From NCBI GenBank assembly GCA_036396535.1, contig DASWKR010000057.1, positions 62,001-126,000 of the forward strand: a DNA stretch of 64,000 nucleotides, in the 5' to 3' direction. This DNA is from Acidimicrobiia bacterium (GTDB taxonomy: Bacteria; Actinomycetota; Acidimicrobiia; Spongiisociales; UBA5794). The notes under the pieces were generated by a model. The model searched no databases. It saw nothing but the letters and a program-made list of their open reading frames with translations, and was not told where the DNA came from. The position numbers and the translations under genes were made by a program. Of the stretch, positions 8,159-16,022 are shown piece after piece; within the stretch, counting starts at the first letter, position 1, and every line of letters begins with the position of its first letter.

Positions 8159-8188
8159 ATCATAGACACACGATTGACAAAGTGACAA
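8159..8188 (-). promoter_or_regulatory. Promoter giving a probable leaderless transcript
   Basis: Reading the minus strand, TTGTCA at 8188-8183 is followed after 18 bases by TATGAT at 8164-8159, a close match to sigma-70 type boxes. The ATG at 8152 begins six bases after the -10 box, so the transcript would start at or next to the start codon, without a leader or ribosome-binding site. Confidence 0.7.
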
Positions 8189-8250
8189 ATCCGGAAACCC
8201 GGGTTTGTGATGAGTCGGGTTCTTGGGGGAGTCCGCGGAACGAACGAGAA

Positions 8251-8511
8251 TTACTGTGAACGTTTCCAGCGGGCTCGTGCCGCTCGCCGTGCGATCTCGG
8301 AGCGTTCCTCGGGCGTCAACTTCTCCGCTCGGGCCTTGCCGCCCTTCTTGCCGCCCAACCGCCCCAGCTCGACAGCATGCGGGTTCTTCCCCTCGTATGC
8401 GTCGTCGCCCTGGTCGTTCGGGTCGGTCGCCTGCTCGACGAGCGCAGCGGCCATTGAGTTGAGGTCCCGGGGTTTGCTTGAGCGCTTAGCCGTACGCCCA
8501 TCGTACGGCAT
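8251..8511 (-). CDS. Small basic KGGKARA-type protein
   Basis: An 86-residue basic protein. The second half carries GRLGGKKGGKARAEKLTPEE and then AARARW, a short motif common in small actinobacterial and plasmid-borne proteins, often beside mobile elements, with glycine-lysine repeats that would bind nucleic acid. No catalytic residues are visible. I give no specific function. It closes the accessory island; downstream of it the purine supercluster begins. Confidence 0.7.
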   Translation of the reverse strand: MPYDGRTAKRSSKPRDLNSMAAALVEQATDPNDQGDDAYEGKNPHAVELGRLGGKKGGKARAEKLTPEERSEIARRAARARWKRSQ

Positions 8512-8578
8512 CGAGACACGCCGATCTACAGACCGGCGGATTCAAATTGACCCACTACCAAGCGTGCCGAAGGTCGGC

Positions 8579-9379
8579 TCAGCCCGCCAGAAAAGGGACG
8601 AGGGTCCCGACGAGGGCGTCGGGCTGCTCGATCTGCGGGCAATGACCGCACTCGGGGATCACAACGAGGCGAGAGCCGGCGATGGCCGCTGCCAGGCCGG
8701 TCGCCATGAACGCCGGCGTCGTCTGATCGAGCTCGCCTGCGATCACGAGCGTCGGGACGGTGACACCGGCAACATCGCCCGACAGGTCCAATGCGGCGAG
8801 CGCCTTGCAGGCTGCGGCGAAGGCACCGGGGTCCATCGCGGCGAGCACCGCACGGCAGCGGGCGGCGAGCGCAGGACGCCCGTCGAGATATCCCGGAGGG
8901 AAGATCCGTTCGACCGCCACGTCGAGGACTGCTGCCATGCCTCCTTCGGTGACACGAAGGGCCATGGCTGTGAACGCCCCCCTGCGGTCGGCGGGAAAGG
9001 CAAGGCCCGTGTTGCACGCGATCATGCTCTCGAGCCGACCGCCGTGGCGGGCAGCCGTCATCGCGGCGACGAACGAGCCGAAGCCATTGCCGAGTATCGC
9101 CGTGTTCCGCCCGAGATCGAGGGCGTCGATGGCGGTCGCCACCCTGTCCGCATAGTCGGTGATCGTCGGCTCGCCGGGAAGCGCCGTGGATCCTCCGAAT
9201 CCTGGAAGGCCGAGCCGGAAGACGCGTCTGTGCTGCGCCAGCTGCGGTACGACAGCGGAGAAGGCGGCCCCGTCCGTGAGCAGTGAATGGAGGAGCACGA
9301 GGGGGGGCCCTGCGCCTTCGACCTGGACGGCGACGGTACCGCCGTCCGCCGCCACGCTCGTCGGACCGACCTCGGTCAC
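8579..9379 (-). CDS. Alpha/beta hydrolase fold protein lacking the nucleophilic serine
   Basis: A 266-residue protein of the lactonase/esterase-like alpha/beta hydrolase family, last gene of the molybdenum-hydroxylase operon. The GTG at 9379 overlaps the stop of the GNAT gene (GTGA). The oxyanion strand PLVLLHSLLTDGAAF is near residue 28, and the acid and histidine are present in AGELDQTTP (about 215) and PECGHCPQIEQP (about 240). The nucleophile elbow, expected as G-x-S-x-G, reads LGNGFGS: the serine is a glycine. The fold therefore seems intact but classic serine hydrolysis is unlikely; the protein might bind a ligand, or use another mechanism. Confidence 0.85.
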   Translation of the reverse strand: MTEVGPTSVAADGGTVAVQVEGAGPPLVLLHSLLTDGAAFSAVVPQLAQHRRVFRLGLPGFGGSTALPGEPTITDYADRVATAIDALDLGRNTAILGNGFGSFVAAMTAARHGGRLESMIACNTGLAFPADRRGAFTAMALRVTEGGMAAVLDVAVERIFPPGYLDGRPALAARCRAVLAAMDPGAFAAACKALAALDLSGDVAGVTVPTLVIAGELDQTTPAFMATGLAAAIAGSRLVVIPECGHCPQIEQPDALVGTLVPFLAG

Positions 9380-10047
9380 GGCATGCGCTCGCGGCGTTCC
9401 GAGACCGCCTCGGCCCACGTCTCCGTCATCCCGACGCGCTGCATCTCGACGTCGCCGGCAGCCGTTGCCCGGAGGAGCTCGTTGAGACTCGAGTCGCCGA
9501 ACGCCGAGGCGTCGAACGGCAGCGGGACGTCCACCCGGATCGTCGCCGAGTTGCTGTCGGGCGTGATGACGGCGTCTGACAACCTGTCGACGATCCCGAC
9601 GTTGTCGGAGAGGACGTACGCTCGGAAGCTGCGGATCCCGTTGGCCACCGCCGACTCGGCGAGCAGCCGAACGAGGATGGCCCCGATCCCGCGGCCCTGG
9701 TACCCGTCTATCACGACGGCAGCAGGCTCGGCGGTCGTCGGGTCGCCCGGCAGGCGAACGTATCGGGCGACGCCGACACCCTGATGCCCCGGATCGCCGA
9801 CGTCGTGGGCAACCCAAGCGAAGTGGTCGTGGTAGTCGACCTCCGTGAGATAGCGGAGCTCTCGCTCCGTGAGGCGCTCCTTGGTCGCGAAGAACCGCAG
9901 ATACCGCGACTCCGGCGAGAGCAGGTCGAACCCGGCAAGCATGTCGTCCTTGTCGCCGGGGACGATCGGCCTGACCTCGATCGTCCCGCCGTCGCCGAGG
10001 CTCACCCTCGCCGTGCGAGCACGGATGAACTCCGAGTCGACGTCCAT
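9376..10047 (-). CDS. GNAT family N-acetyltransferase
   Basis: A 223-residue acetyltransferase. The acetyl-CoA pyrophosphate-binding motif appears as DGYQGRGIGAILV near residue 123, preceded by the beta-strand EPAAVVI. The N-terminus contains IEVRPIVPGDKDDMLAGFD and SPESRYLRFF, as in the acetyltransferase domains of actinobacterial Pat-like protein lysine acetyltransferases; no cyclic-nucleotide domain is present. It begins 27 bases after the YgfK-like gene and overlaps the hydrolase gene, so it sits in the same operon. The substrate is unknown; it could be an enzyme of the operon or a small amine. Confidence 0.85.
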   Translation of the reverse strand: MDVDSEFIRARTARVSLGDGGTIEVRPIVPGDKDDMLAGFDLLSPESRYLRFFATKERLTERELRYLTEVDYHDHFAWVAHDVGDPGHQGVGVARYVRLPGDPTTAEPAAVVIDGYQGRGIGAILVRLLAESAVANGIRSFRAYVLSDNVGIVDRLSDAVITPDSNSATIRVDVPLPFDASAFGDSSLNELLRATAAGDVEMQRVGMTETWAEAVSERRERMP

Positions 10048-10074
10048 GACGGCAGGGTACGCCGTCGCCGCCGG

Positions 10075-11886
10075 TCACCCGCCGGAGGCGGTCGAGAGGT
10101 GCGACGGCGGGATGGGGAATCCCTCGTCGGAGTTGAGGATGGCGGCGAGTCGGGCGCCGTCCTCGCCCGCGCCGTGCTCGTTCGGGAGCACCATGTACCC
10201 GCCGTCCGCCCGTGCCGCGACGAGGTAGGCCTGCTCGTCCGCTTCGAGCGCGAACCGCTCCGGGGTGGTGAAGATGCGCGGCTTGACATGGGCCGGATCG
10301 CCGTCTTCCGGACAGAACGTCATGCAGTTGCCGCACTCGTTGCACGCCTCGACGAGGACGAAGTACTGCTGCCTGCCGTCGATCCCCATGCCATCGGGGG
10401 TGGGCAAGCGGAAGAAGGCATCGTTGGGACACACCGTGACGCAGAAGTTGCAGGCGACGCACCCCCACATCTCGAGCGTGTGGTCGACCCGGCGCGGCAG
10501 CTTGGCGGTCCCTTCCCGCGTGTAGTCCCCGTTCAGCAACGGATCGTGGAGCGCGGCGACGTATGCGGCGAGGGCGCCGCCGTGTCCGGCGGCGCGCCCC
10601 GCCCCCGTCGAATGCGTCCGCCACTCGCTCAGCGACGCGCAGCCGGCGCCCTCCATCTCGGCCTCGAGCGCCTTGAGCATGGGTTTGAGCCTTCCGTAGC
10701 CCCCGGGCTTCAGCAGGTCGGAGCACACCGTGATGGGTTCGAGGCCGAGCCCGGCAGCTTGTGCGAAGTTCTCCCTCGTGATCCCTGCCGAGAAGCTGAC
10801 CTGGATGCTGCCCTCTTGGCCGTCGACCCTGAGCCGACCCGGCAGGGCCCGGTCGAGCTCACCGAGCAATGTCGTCGTCACCACGTGGAGTGGAGCGCCC
10901 GACAGGTACATCGTCTCGTCCGGCATGAACGACCTGTGGTTCTCCACGACGAGCGTGTTCGTGAGCTTGATCCCGAAGTGCCTGCCGTTGGCGGCCGCGA
11001 ACTCGTCGAGCTCGTCGATCAGCTCGATGCCCCGACCGAGCTGCAGATCGTTGTCGAAGTCGGCCTGGCGCAGCCGCACGTCGTGGTACCCGAGCTCGTC
11101 GTTGACGATGCGGCGCACCGGGTCGAAGCCGAGGAGGGTCGGGTTCAGCTTGACGATGACGTCGAAGCCGTGGCGCGTCATGAGGTGCTTGGTGATCCCC
11201 TCGATCTCGTCCGGTGGACAGCCGTGGAACGTCGACAGCGTGACCGTGTCCGAGACCCGGCTTCGATATGGATGGTCGCGCCACGATTCGAACGGTGCCG
11301 GTATCTGCGACCTGAGCCGGTCGATCACACCCGAGGCATCGAGCATCGACTCCAAGTAGTGGGCGACGGTCGGCGACGAGATGCCGGCGAGGTCGTATCC
11401 GACCGAGATGTCGAACACGTGCGACCCCGGATCGTCCCCGATGTGTGGGGTGAGCTCGTCCCAGCCGGCCAGGATGTCGAGCATCATCCAAGCCTTGACG
11501 TACTCCTCGATCGACTCGTCGATCTTCAGCTCCTGGCTCCACTCGATGTTGTAGCCGACGGTCTCCATGTCTATGCACGGCCGGCCGATCTCGAGCTCGT
11601 CGAGCACCTGGACCGTCTTCAGCTCGATGAGCCGCGCCCCGCCGAGCCACGCCAGCACGACGTTCTGCGCCAACTGGCTGTGGGGACCGGCCGCCGGGCC
11701 GATCGGGGTGGCGGCGGGGCGGCCCATGAAGCTCATCGTGAGGTCTGGGCCGTCGGAGGCGTCGTAGAGCCTGGCGATCGGCAGATCGAAGATGCGGCGG
11801 CGGCTCTCCCACTCGTGAGCCACGCGGGAGAGGAGCACGTCGAGGGGGAACGGGGTGAGCGGTGGTATCTGCCTCGTCACCTTCAC
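10075..11886 (-). CDS. YgfK-like protein: N-terminal barrel joined directly to a 2x[4Fe-4S] ferredoxin domain
   Basis: A 603-residue protein. GTG 11886 overlaps the stop of the amidohydrolase gene (GTGA). Residues 1 to about 420 match the N-terminal domain of YgfK (TPIGPAAGPHSQLAQN, LIELKTVQVLD, TLSTFHGCPPDEIEGI, VKLNPTLLG, TDLLKPGGYGRLK), a dihydroorotate-dehydrogenase-like barrel. The C-terminus has two cysteine clusters, CVACNFCVTVCP (near 475) and CNECGNCMTFCP (near 510). E. coli YgfK, about 1030 residues, carries a GltD-like FAD/NADPH module between these parts; here it is absent. In other genomes ygfK neighbours ssnA and molybdenum hydroxylase genes, as it does here. A role in moving electrons to or from the hydroxylase is inferred. 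Confidence 0.85.
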   Translation of the reverse strand: MKVTRQIPPLTPFPLDVLLSRVAHEWESRRRIFDLPIARLYDASDGPDLTMSFMGRPAATPIGPAAGPHSQLAQNVVLAWLGGARLIELKTVQVLDELEIGRPCIDMETVGYNIEWSQELKIDESIEEYVKAWMMLDILAGWDELTPHIGDDPGSHVFDISVGYDLAGISSPTVAHYLESMLDASGVIDRLRSQIPAPFESWRDHPYRSRVSDTVTLSTFHGCPPDEIEGITKHLMTRHGFDVIVKLNPTLLGFDPVRRIVNDELGYHDVRLRQADFDNDLQLGRGIELIDELDEFAAANGRHFGIKLTNTLVVENHRSFMPDETMYLSGAPLHVVTTTLLGELDRALPGRLRVDGQEGSIQVSFSAGITRENFAQAAGLGLEPITVCSDLLKPGGYGRLKPMLKALEAEMEGAGCASLSEWRTHSTGAGRAAGHGGALAAYVAALHDPLLNGDYTREGTAKLPRRVDHTLEMWGCVACNFCVTVCPNDAFFRLPTPDGMGIDGRQQYFVLVEACNECGNCMTFCPEDGDPAHVKPRIFTTPERFALEADEQAYLVAARADGGYMVLPNEHGAGEDGARLAAILNSDEGFPIPPSHLSTASGG

Positions 11887-12908
11887 AGCCTCGCGTGGAG
11901 CCGGGAGGCCTGCTCGGCGGCCCTGGCCCTGATCTCGGTGGGATCTACCCGCGTGGACCTGCCTTCCGACAGGACCGTGTCGCCGTCGACGACGACATCG
12001 ACGGGCCTGATGCCCGGCGTGAATGCCACATGCCACGGGTCCATCGGCTCGTACGACCAGGTGACGACGTCGCCGCGAGCTTCCGGCACGAGCTGCCACC
12101 CGGCCTCCAGCCAGCCCCACGCCGTCTCGGGCGTCGCCGTCACGTCGGCCGAGCGGTGCATCACATACGCCAGGCGGAACGACTCCACGACGTTGCCGCC
12201 GATTCCGTCCGTTCCGAGCGCAACCGGGTTGGTGAAGCGGGCGGGCTCGGCGTACCCGACTGCATTGTTCAGGTTCGACATCGGATTGTGGAGGATGGTG
12301 CCCTTCAGGCGGTGGTCGGTGGGCAGGTGGACGCCATGGGCGAGCAGCCAGCCGTCGCCGGTGAGCTTCTCGAGTCGTTCTGCGGCTTCGGCGTCCTCGG
12401 GGCCTTCGGCGACGTGGATGTGGACCCCGACGCCGTGGTCGGAGGCGAGCGCCGCAGCGTCTTCGAGGGTGGCGTCGCTGCAGGTGAAGGCGGCGTGCAC
12501 CCCGACGAGGCCTCGTCCGCCCGCATCGAGGAAGCGCCTGTTCTCCTCGAGGCCCCGCTTGGCGCCGTCCGTTCCATGCCGGTCGGTGACTCCGTAGGCG
12601 GCGACGAGGCGCACGCCAACCTCGGCACAGGCGGCGGCGATGACGTCGAGGCTTCCCTCGATGGCGCTCGGCGACTCGTGGTGGTCGACGATCGCGGTCG
12701 TCCCGGACTCGAGCGCCTCGAGAGCCCCGAGCATCGCCGACCAGCGGATCATCTCGAGGTCGAGCGCCGCGTCGAGGCGCCACCACACCTGCTCGAGGAT
12801 GCCGCGAAAGGAGGTCGGTGTCACTGGTGGCGCCGGCATGCCCCTGGCGAGCGCCGAGTAGAGGTGGTGATGGGCGCAGACGAGCCCCGGGGTCTTGGCC
12901 CCGCTCAT
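11883..12908 (-). CDS. SsnA-like amidohydrolase, short N-terminus
   Basis: A 341-residue metal-dependent amidohydrolase of the TrzN/SsnA group. Start ATG 12908 overlaps the upstream hydroxylase stop (ATGA). The sequence opens almost directly at the first metal motif (PGLVCAHHHLYSALARGM), followed by WWRLDAALD, VDHHESPSAI, VHIHVAE, LLAHG, HNPMSNLNN and LGTDGIGG, so the metal ligands are in place. Compared with E. coli SsnA (about 440 residues) the first 55-60 residues, which form half of the small beta domain, are missing although its C-terminal strands (VDVVVDGDTVLSEG) remain. Upstream sequence is the hydroxylase gene, so no longer start is available. A hydrolytic deaminase role in purine breakdown is likely. 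Confidence 0.87.
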   Translation of the reverse strand: MSGAKTPGLVCAHHHLYSALARGMPAPPVTPTSFRGILEQVWWRLDAALDLEMIRWSAMLGALEALESGTTAIVDHHESPSAIEGSLDVIAAACAEVGVRLVAAYGVTDRHGTDGAKRGLEENRRFLDAGGRGLVGVHAAFTCSDATLEDAAALASDHGVGVHIHVAEGPEDAEAAERLEKLTGDGWLLAHGVHLPTDHRLKGTILHNPMSNLNNAVGYAEPARFTNPVALGTDGIGGNVVESFRLAYVMHRSADVTATPETAWGWLEAGWQLVPEARGDVVTWSYEPMDPWHVAFTPGIRPVDVVVDGDTVLSEGRSTRVDPTEIRARAAEQASRLHARL

Positions 12909-15490
12909 ACGCCGAGTGGCTGGTGAACCTGCATCGGCAGCTTCGTCCGCCACACGCCGTCGACGTCGTGGAACGCCGCGGCGACGGCGCCCGCAGTCGG
13001 CACGAGCCCGATCTCACCGACGCCCTTGATCCCGTACGGGGCGTTCGGCTGTGGCGCTTCGACGAGGATCACCTCCACGTCCGGCATGTCTTTCGGGCGG
13101 ATGATCCCGAGCGACCGCAAGGTCATGTTGGTCGGACGCCCCAGCTCGTCGGCCGGGAACTCCTCGGAGAGGGCGTACCCCAGTCCCATGTGAACCGAGC
13201 CCTCGATCTGCCCGGAGCACAAGAGCGGGTTTACCGCCCGGCCGACGTCGTGTGCCGCCACCACCTTCTCGATGGCCCCCGTCGCTTTGTCTGCGATGAC
13301 GACCTGGGCGGCATACCCGAACGTCGAGTGGATGATCGGGTGCTCGACGGCGTCCTCGAGCTTGTTGGTCCAGTCGACGCGGTACTCGCCCGGATAGTCG
13401 ACGCCCGGCGCCATCCCGCTCTCCTTGGCGAGGCGGCACGCGTCGGCGACTGCGCCCGCCCCCATGAGGGTGCCCCGCGAGCCGGTCGTCTGACCGGCGC
13501 CGAGCTCCCTGGTCGTGTCGACGACCACCCGGACCTTGGCGGGATCGACACCCAACTCCTCGGCTGCAACCTGCTGAGCGACGGTGTGGATCCCCTGGCC
13601 CATCTCGGTCCAGCAGTGCCGCACCTCGACACCGCCGTCGGCGTCGAAGCGGACGACCGCTCTGGCGATCTCCTTGAAGCCGTTGCCGAGCCCCGAGTTC
13701 TTGAGCCCGAGCCCGAGCCCGACGGCCTTGCCGTCCGCCTTCGCCTGGTCGTAGACGGCCCGAACCGCCTCGAGGCACTGCTTGGCACCGATCGACCCCT
13801 CGTCCATGATCTGGCCCGGTCCCCACACCGCCCCGGGCTCCACCGCGTTGCGCCACCGCATCTCCCACCCGCTGATGCCGACCATCTCGGAGAGGCGGTC
13901 GATGATCCCCTCGGTGGCGAACTGGGCTTGGTTGGCGCCGAAGCCCCGAAAGGCGCCGCACACCGGGTTGTTCGTGCGCGCTGCCACCGACTCGACGTCG
14001 ATGTTCGGGAAGGCGTACGGGCCGCTCGCATGGCCGGCGGCGCGCTCGAGCACCTTCATTCCAACCGAGGCGTACGGACCGGAGTCGCCGAGCATGCGCG
14101 CCTTGAGGGCGGTCAGCCTGCCTCGGGCGTCGCAGCCTGCCCACATCTCGACCCGGATCGGGTGCCTCTTCGGGTGGAGGAGCATCGACTGCTCCCTGGT
14201 GAGGGTGCACTTGACCGGCCGGCCGATCAGGAAGGCGGCGAGCGCGGTTTGCGCCTGGTTGGACATGTCCTCCTTGCCGCCGAAGGCGCCTCCGTTCGAG
14301 ACGAGCTCGACGACCACCTTCTCCTGCTCGACGCCGAGCACAGATGCGATCTGGTCACGGTCGTCCCAAACTCCCTGGCCGCCGCTGTACACCAGCAAGG
14401 TCCCATCCTGGCGAGGCACGGCGAGGGTCGACTCCGGCTCGAGGAAGGCATGCTCGATGCGCGGGGTCTCGAAAACCTCGTGAACGGTGTGGGCCGACCC
14501 GGCGAGAGCCGCCGCCACGTCTCCCCTTTGGTACCTCGAGACGGAGAGCGTGTTGCCTCGAAGCCCCCACACGGCGTCCTCCTCGGATGCGATCGCCTTC
14601 GCAGGGTCCGTGAACGGTGCGAGGACCGTGTACTCGACGGAGACGGCGCCGGCGGCGAGCCGTGCCGTGACGACGTCCTCGGCCACGACGAGGGCAAGCA
14701 CGTCCCCGAGGTACGAGGTTCGCCCTCCCTCGGGGATGAACACCGGCCAATCCGTGTGGATGATCCCGACCTTCAGCTCGCCGGGGACATCGGCCGCCGT
14801 GAGAACCCGCACGACGCCGGGCATCGCCTCGGCCGCCGAGGTGTCGATGCGCACGACGTCGGCCCTGGCGTGGTCGGCGAGCCGCACGGCGGCGTGCAAC
14901 ATCCCGGCAGGCCGCATATCGTCGACGTAGTCGCGGTCGCCGAGGGCCAGTTCGTGGGCCTCGTACTTCACCCCCGACTTGCCGATGCCGGAGGCCCGCT
15001 CGGGGGCGGGGATGTGGCCCTTGGCGAGCATCTCGATGGCGTCGAAGATCTTGGTGTAACCGGTGCAGCGGCACAGGTGCCCTCCGAGCCGTCCGGCCGC
15101 CGTCTCCCTGGTGAGATCGCTGCCCTTGTCGTCGAGGAGCGCCTTCGTCCTCACGAGGATCCCCGGTGTGCAGAATCCGCATTGCAAGGCGCCGGTCACC
15201 GCGAACGCTGTTGCGAGGCGCTCCCGTTCCGACTCGTCGAAGCCTTCGAGGGTCACGACCTCGGACCCGGCGACCTTGTCGAGTTGTGTTTGGCACGAGA
15301 TACGAGCCTTGCCGTCCACGAGGACCGCGCAGCAACCACACTGGCCCATCGGGGCGCAGCCGTCCTTCGGTGAGGTGATACCGAGCTCCTCGCGCAGGGC
15401 GGCGAGCAGGTGGGGGTGCCGATTGGAGACCGTGGCCTCGGTCCCGTTGATGATGAAGGTCGTCGTGTCCTCGCTGATCAGCGTCATCAC
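12905..15490 (-). CDS. Fused 2Fe-2S / molybdopterin hydroxylase, selenium-dependent xanthine dehydrogenase type
   Basis: An 861-residue molybdenum hydroxylase. Residues 10-160 hold two [2Fe-2S] sites (CAPMGQCGCC, then CGFCTPG and HLCRCTGYTKI). From about 170 the molybdopterin domain follows, with GGAFGGKEDMS, GAFRGFGANQ, EMGQGIHTV and near the C-terminus GIKGVGEIGLVPTAGA, whose glutamate is the family's catalytic base. There is no FAD domain. The FeS-Mo fusion of about 850 residues, next to SsnA and YgfK homologues, matches the selenium-dependent xanthine dehydrogenase family (TIGR03311 by description). The protein is encoded first in an operon of five overlapping or closely spaced genes. Whether selenium is used cannot be read from the sequence. 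Confidence 0.9.
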   Translation of the reverse strand: MMTLISEDTTTFIINGTEATVSNRHPHLLAALREELGITSPKDGCAPMGQCGCCAVLVDGKARISCQTQLDKVAGSEVVTLEGFDESERERLATAFAVTGALQCGFCTPGILVRTKALLDDKGSDLTRETAAGRLGGHLCRCTGYTKIFDAIEMLAKGHIPAPERASGIGKSGVKYEAHELALGDRDYVDDMRPAGMLHAAVRLADHARADVVRIDTSAAEAMPGVVRVLTAADVPGELKVGIIHTDWPVFIPEGGRTSYLGDVLALVVAEDVVTARLAAGAVSVEYTVLAPFTDPAKAIASEEDAVWGLRGNTLSVSRYQRGDVAAALAGSAHTVHEVFETPRIEHAFLEPESTLAVPRQDGTLLVYSGGQGVWDDRDQIASVLGVEQEKVVVELVSNGGAFGGKEDMSNQAQTALAAFLIGRPVKCTLTREQSMLLHPKRHPIRVEMWAGCDARGRLTALKARMLGDSGPYASVGMKVLERAAGHASGPYAFPNIDVESVAARTNNPVCGAFRGFGANQAQFATEGIIDRLSEMVGISGWEMRWRNAVEPGAVWGPGQIMDEGSIGAKQCLEAVRAVYDQAKADGKAVGLGLGLKNSGLGNGFKEIARAVVRFDADGGVEVRHCWTEMGQGIHTVAQQVAAEELGVDPAKVRVVVDTTRELGAGQTTGSRGTLMGAGAVADACRLAKESGMAPGVDYPGEYRVDWTNKLEDAVEHPIIHSTFGYAAQVVIADKATGAIEKVVAAHDVGRAVNPLLCSGQIEGSVHMGLGYALSEEFPADELGRPTNMTLRSLGIIRPKDMPDVEVILVEAPQPNAPYGIKGVGEIGLVPTAGAVAAAFHDVDGVWRTKLPMQVHQPLGV

Positions 15491-15531
15491 GTGCTCCTTC
15501 TCCAGGTACGAGACGATACCGGGCGGGCGCC

Positions 15532-15545
15532 CGCCGAGATCCGCT
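15532..15545. promoter_or_regulatory. GC palindrome and AT-rich promoter region upstream of the hydroxylase operon
   Basis: GGCGGGC-GCCCGCC is a perfect 14-bp palindrome 41 bases before the start of the hydroxylase gene. Just beyond it, at about 15545-15575, an unusually AT-rich stretch contains TTGACA on the minus strand and flanking CCGCTC/GAGCGG repeats. This probably holds the divergent promoters for the hydroxylase operon and the metallopeptidase gene; the -10 boxes are not clear. Confidence 0.4.
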
Positions 15546-15606
15546 CATTTTACATTTTGTCAAAGAGAGCGGAGGAGCGGCTCCGCCGACGGCATACGAT
15601 GGCGCG

Positions 15607-15975
15607 GTGAATCCCGGATGGATCGCACAGGACGAGTTCGATCGCGTCGTGGCCGACGCATTCGAAACGTTGCCCGGTTGGGTCCGCGAGGCGATGCGCG
15701 ACGTGGCGATCATGGTCGAGGACGAGCCGCCGGACGGAGCGGGGCCCGAGCACGGGCTGCTACTCGGCATGTACCACGGAGTCCCCCTCACTCGTCGTGG
15801 AGCCAGGGCGGCGGGATCGATGCCGGACTCGATCGTCCTTTACCGCCGGCCGATCTTGCGGGCCGTGCGCCGCCGCGCCGACGTCTCCGACCGGGTGCGC
15901 GCCGTGCTGTTGCACGAGATCGGCCACGCCATGGGGATGACCGAGGCGCGCCTCCGCGAGATGGGCGTCCACTGA
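15607..15975 (+). CDS. Small zincin-like metallopeptidase
   Basis: A 122-residue protein of the short metallopeptidase family often found in actinobacteria. The zinc signature HEIGHAMGM lies near residue 103, preceded by an LLHE strand, and the DSIVLYRRPI segment near 75 forms the edge strand. Members of this family have no signal peptide and their substrates are largely unknown. GTG start at 15607. It is transcribed away from the hydroxylase operon and is the first of a run of plus-strand genes that leads to the nucleoside transporter. Confidence 0.85.
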   Translation: MNPGWIAQDEFDRVVADAFETLPGWVREAMRDVAIMVEDEPPDGAGPEHGLLLGMYHGVPLTRRGARAAGSMPDSIVLYRRPILRAVRRRADVSDRVRAVLLHEIGHAMGMTEARLREMGVH

Positions 15976-16022
15976 CCACTCCCTCCTGAGGTACTTTACG
16001 AAACGTCGAGTCCGGGAGACGC

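Noticed and set aside
9784-12597. A 937-residue open frame on the plus strand.
   Set aside because: It is the antisense shadow of the YgfK-like, SsnA-like and GNAT genes, caused by high GC content; its translation has no recognisable domain.
12818-15373. An 851-residue open frame on the plus strand.
   Set aside because: It lies opposite the molybdenum hydroxylase gene, whose FeS and Mo motifs are unmistakable; the plus-strand product is low-complexity charged sequence.
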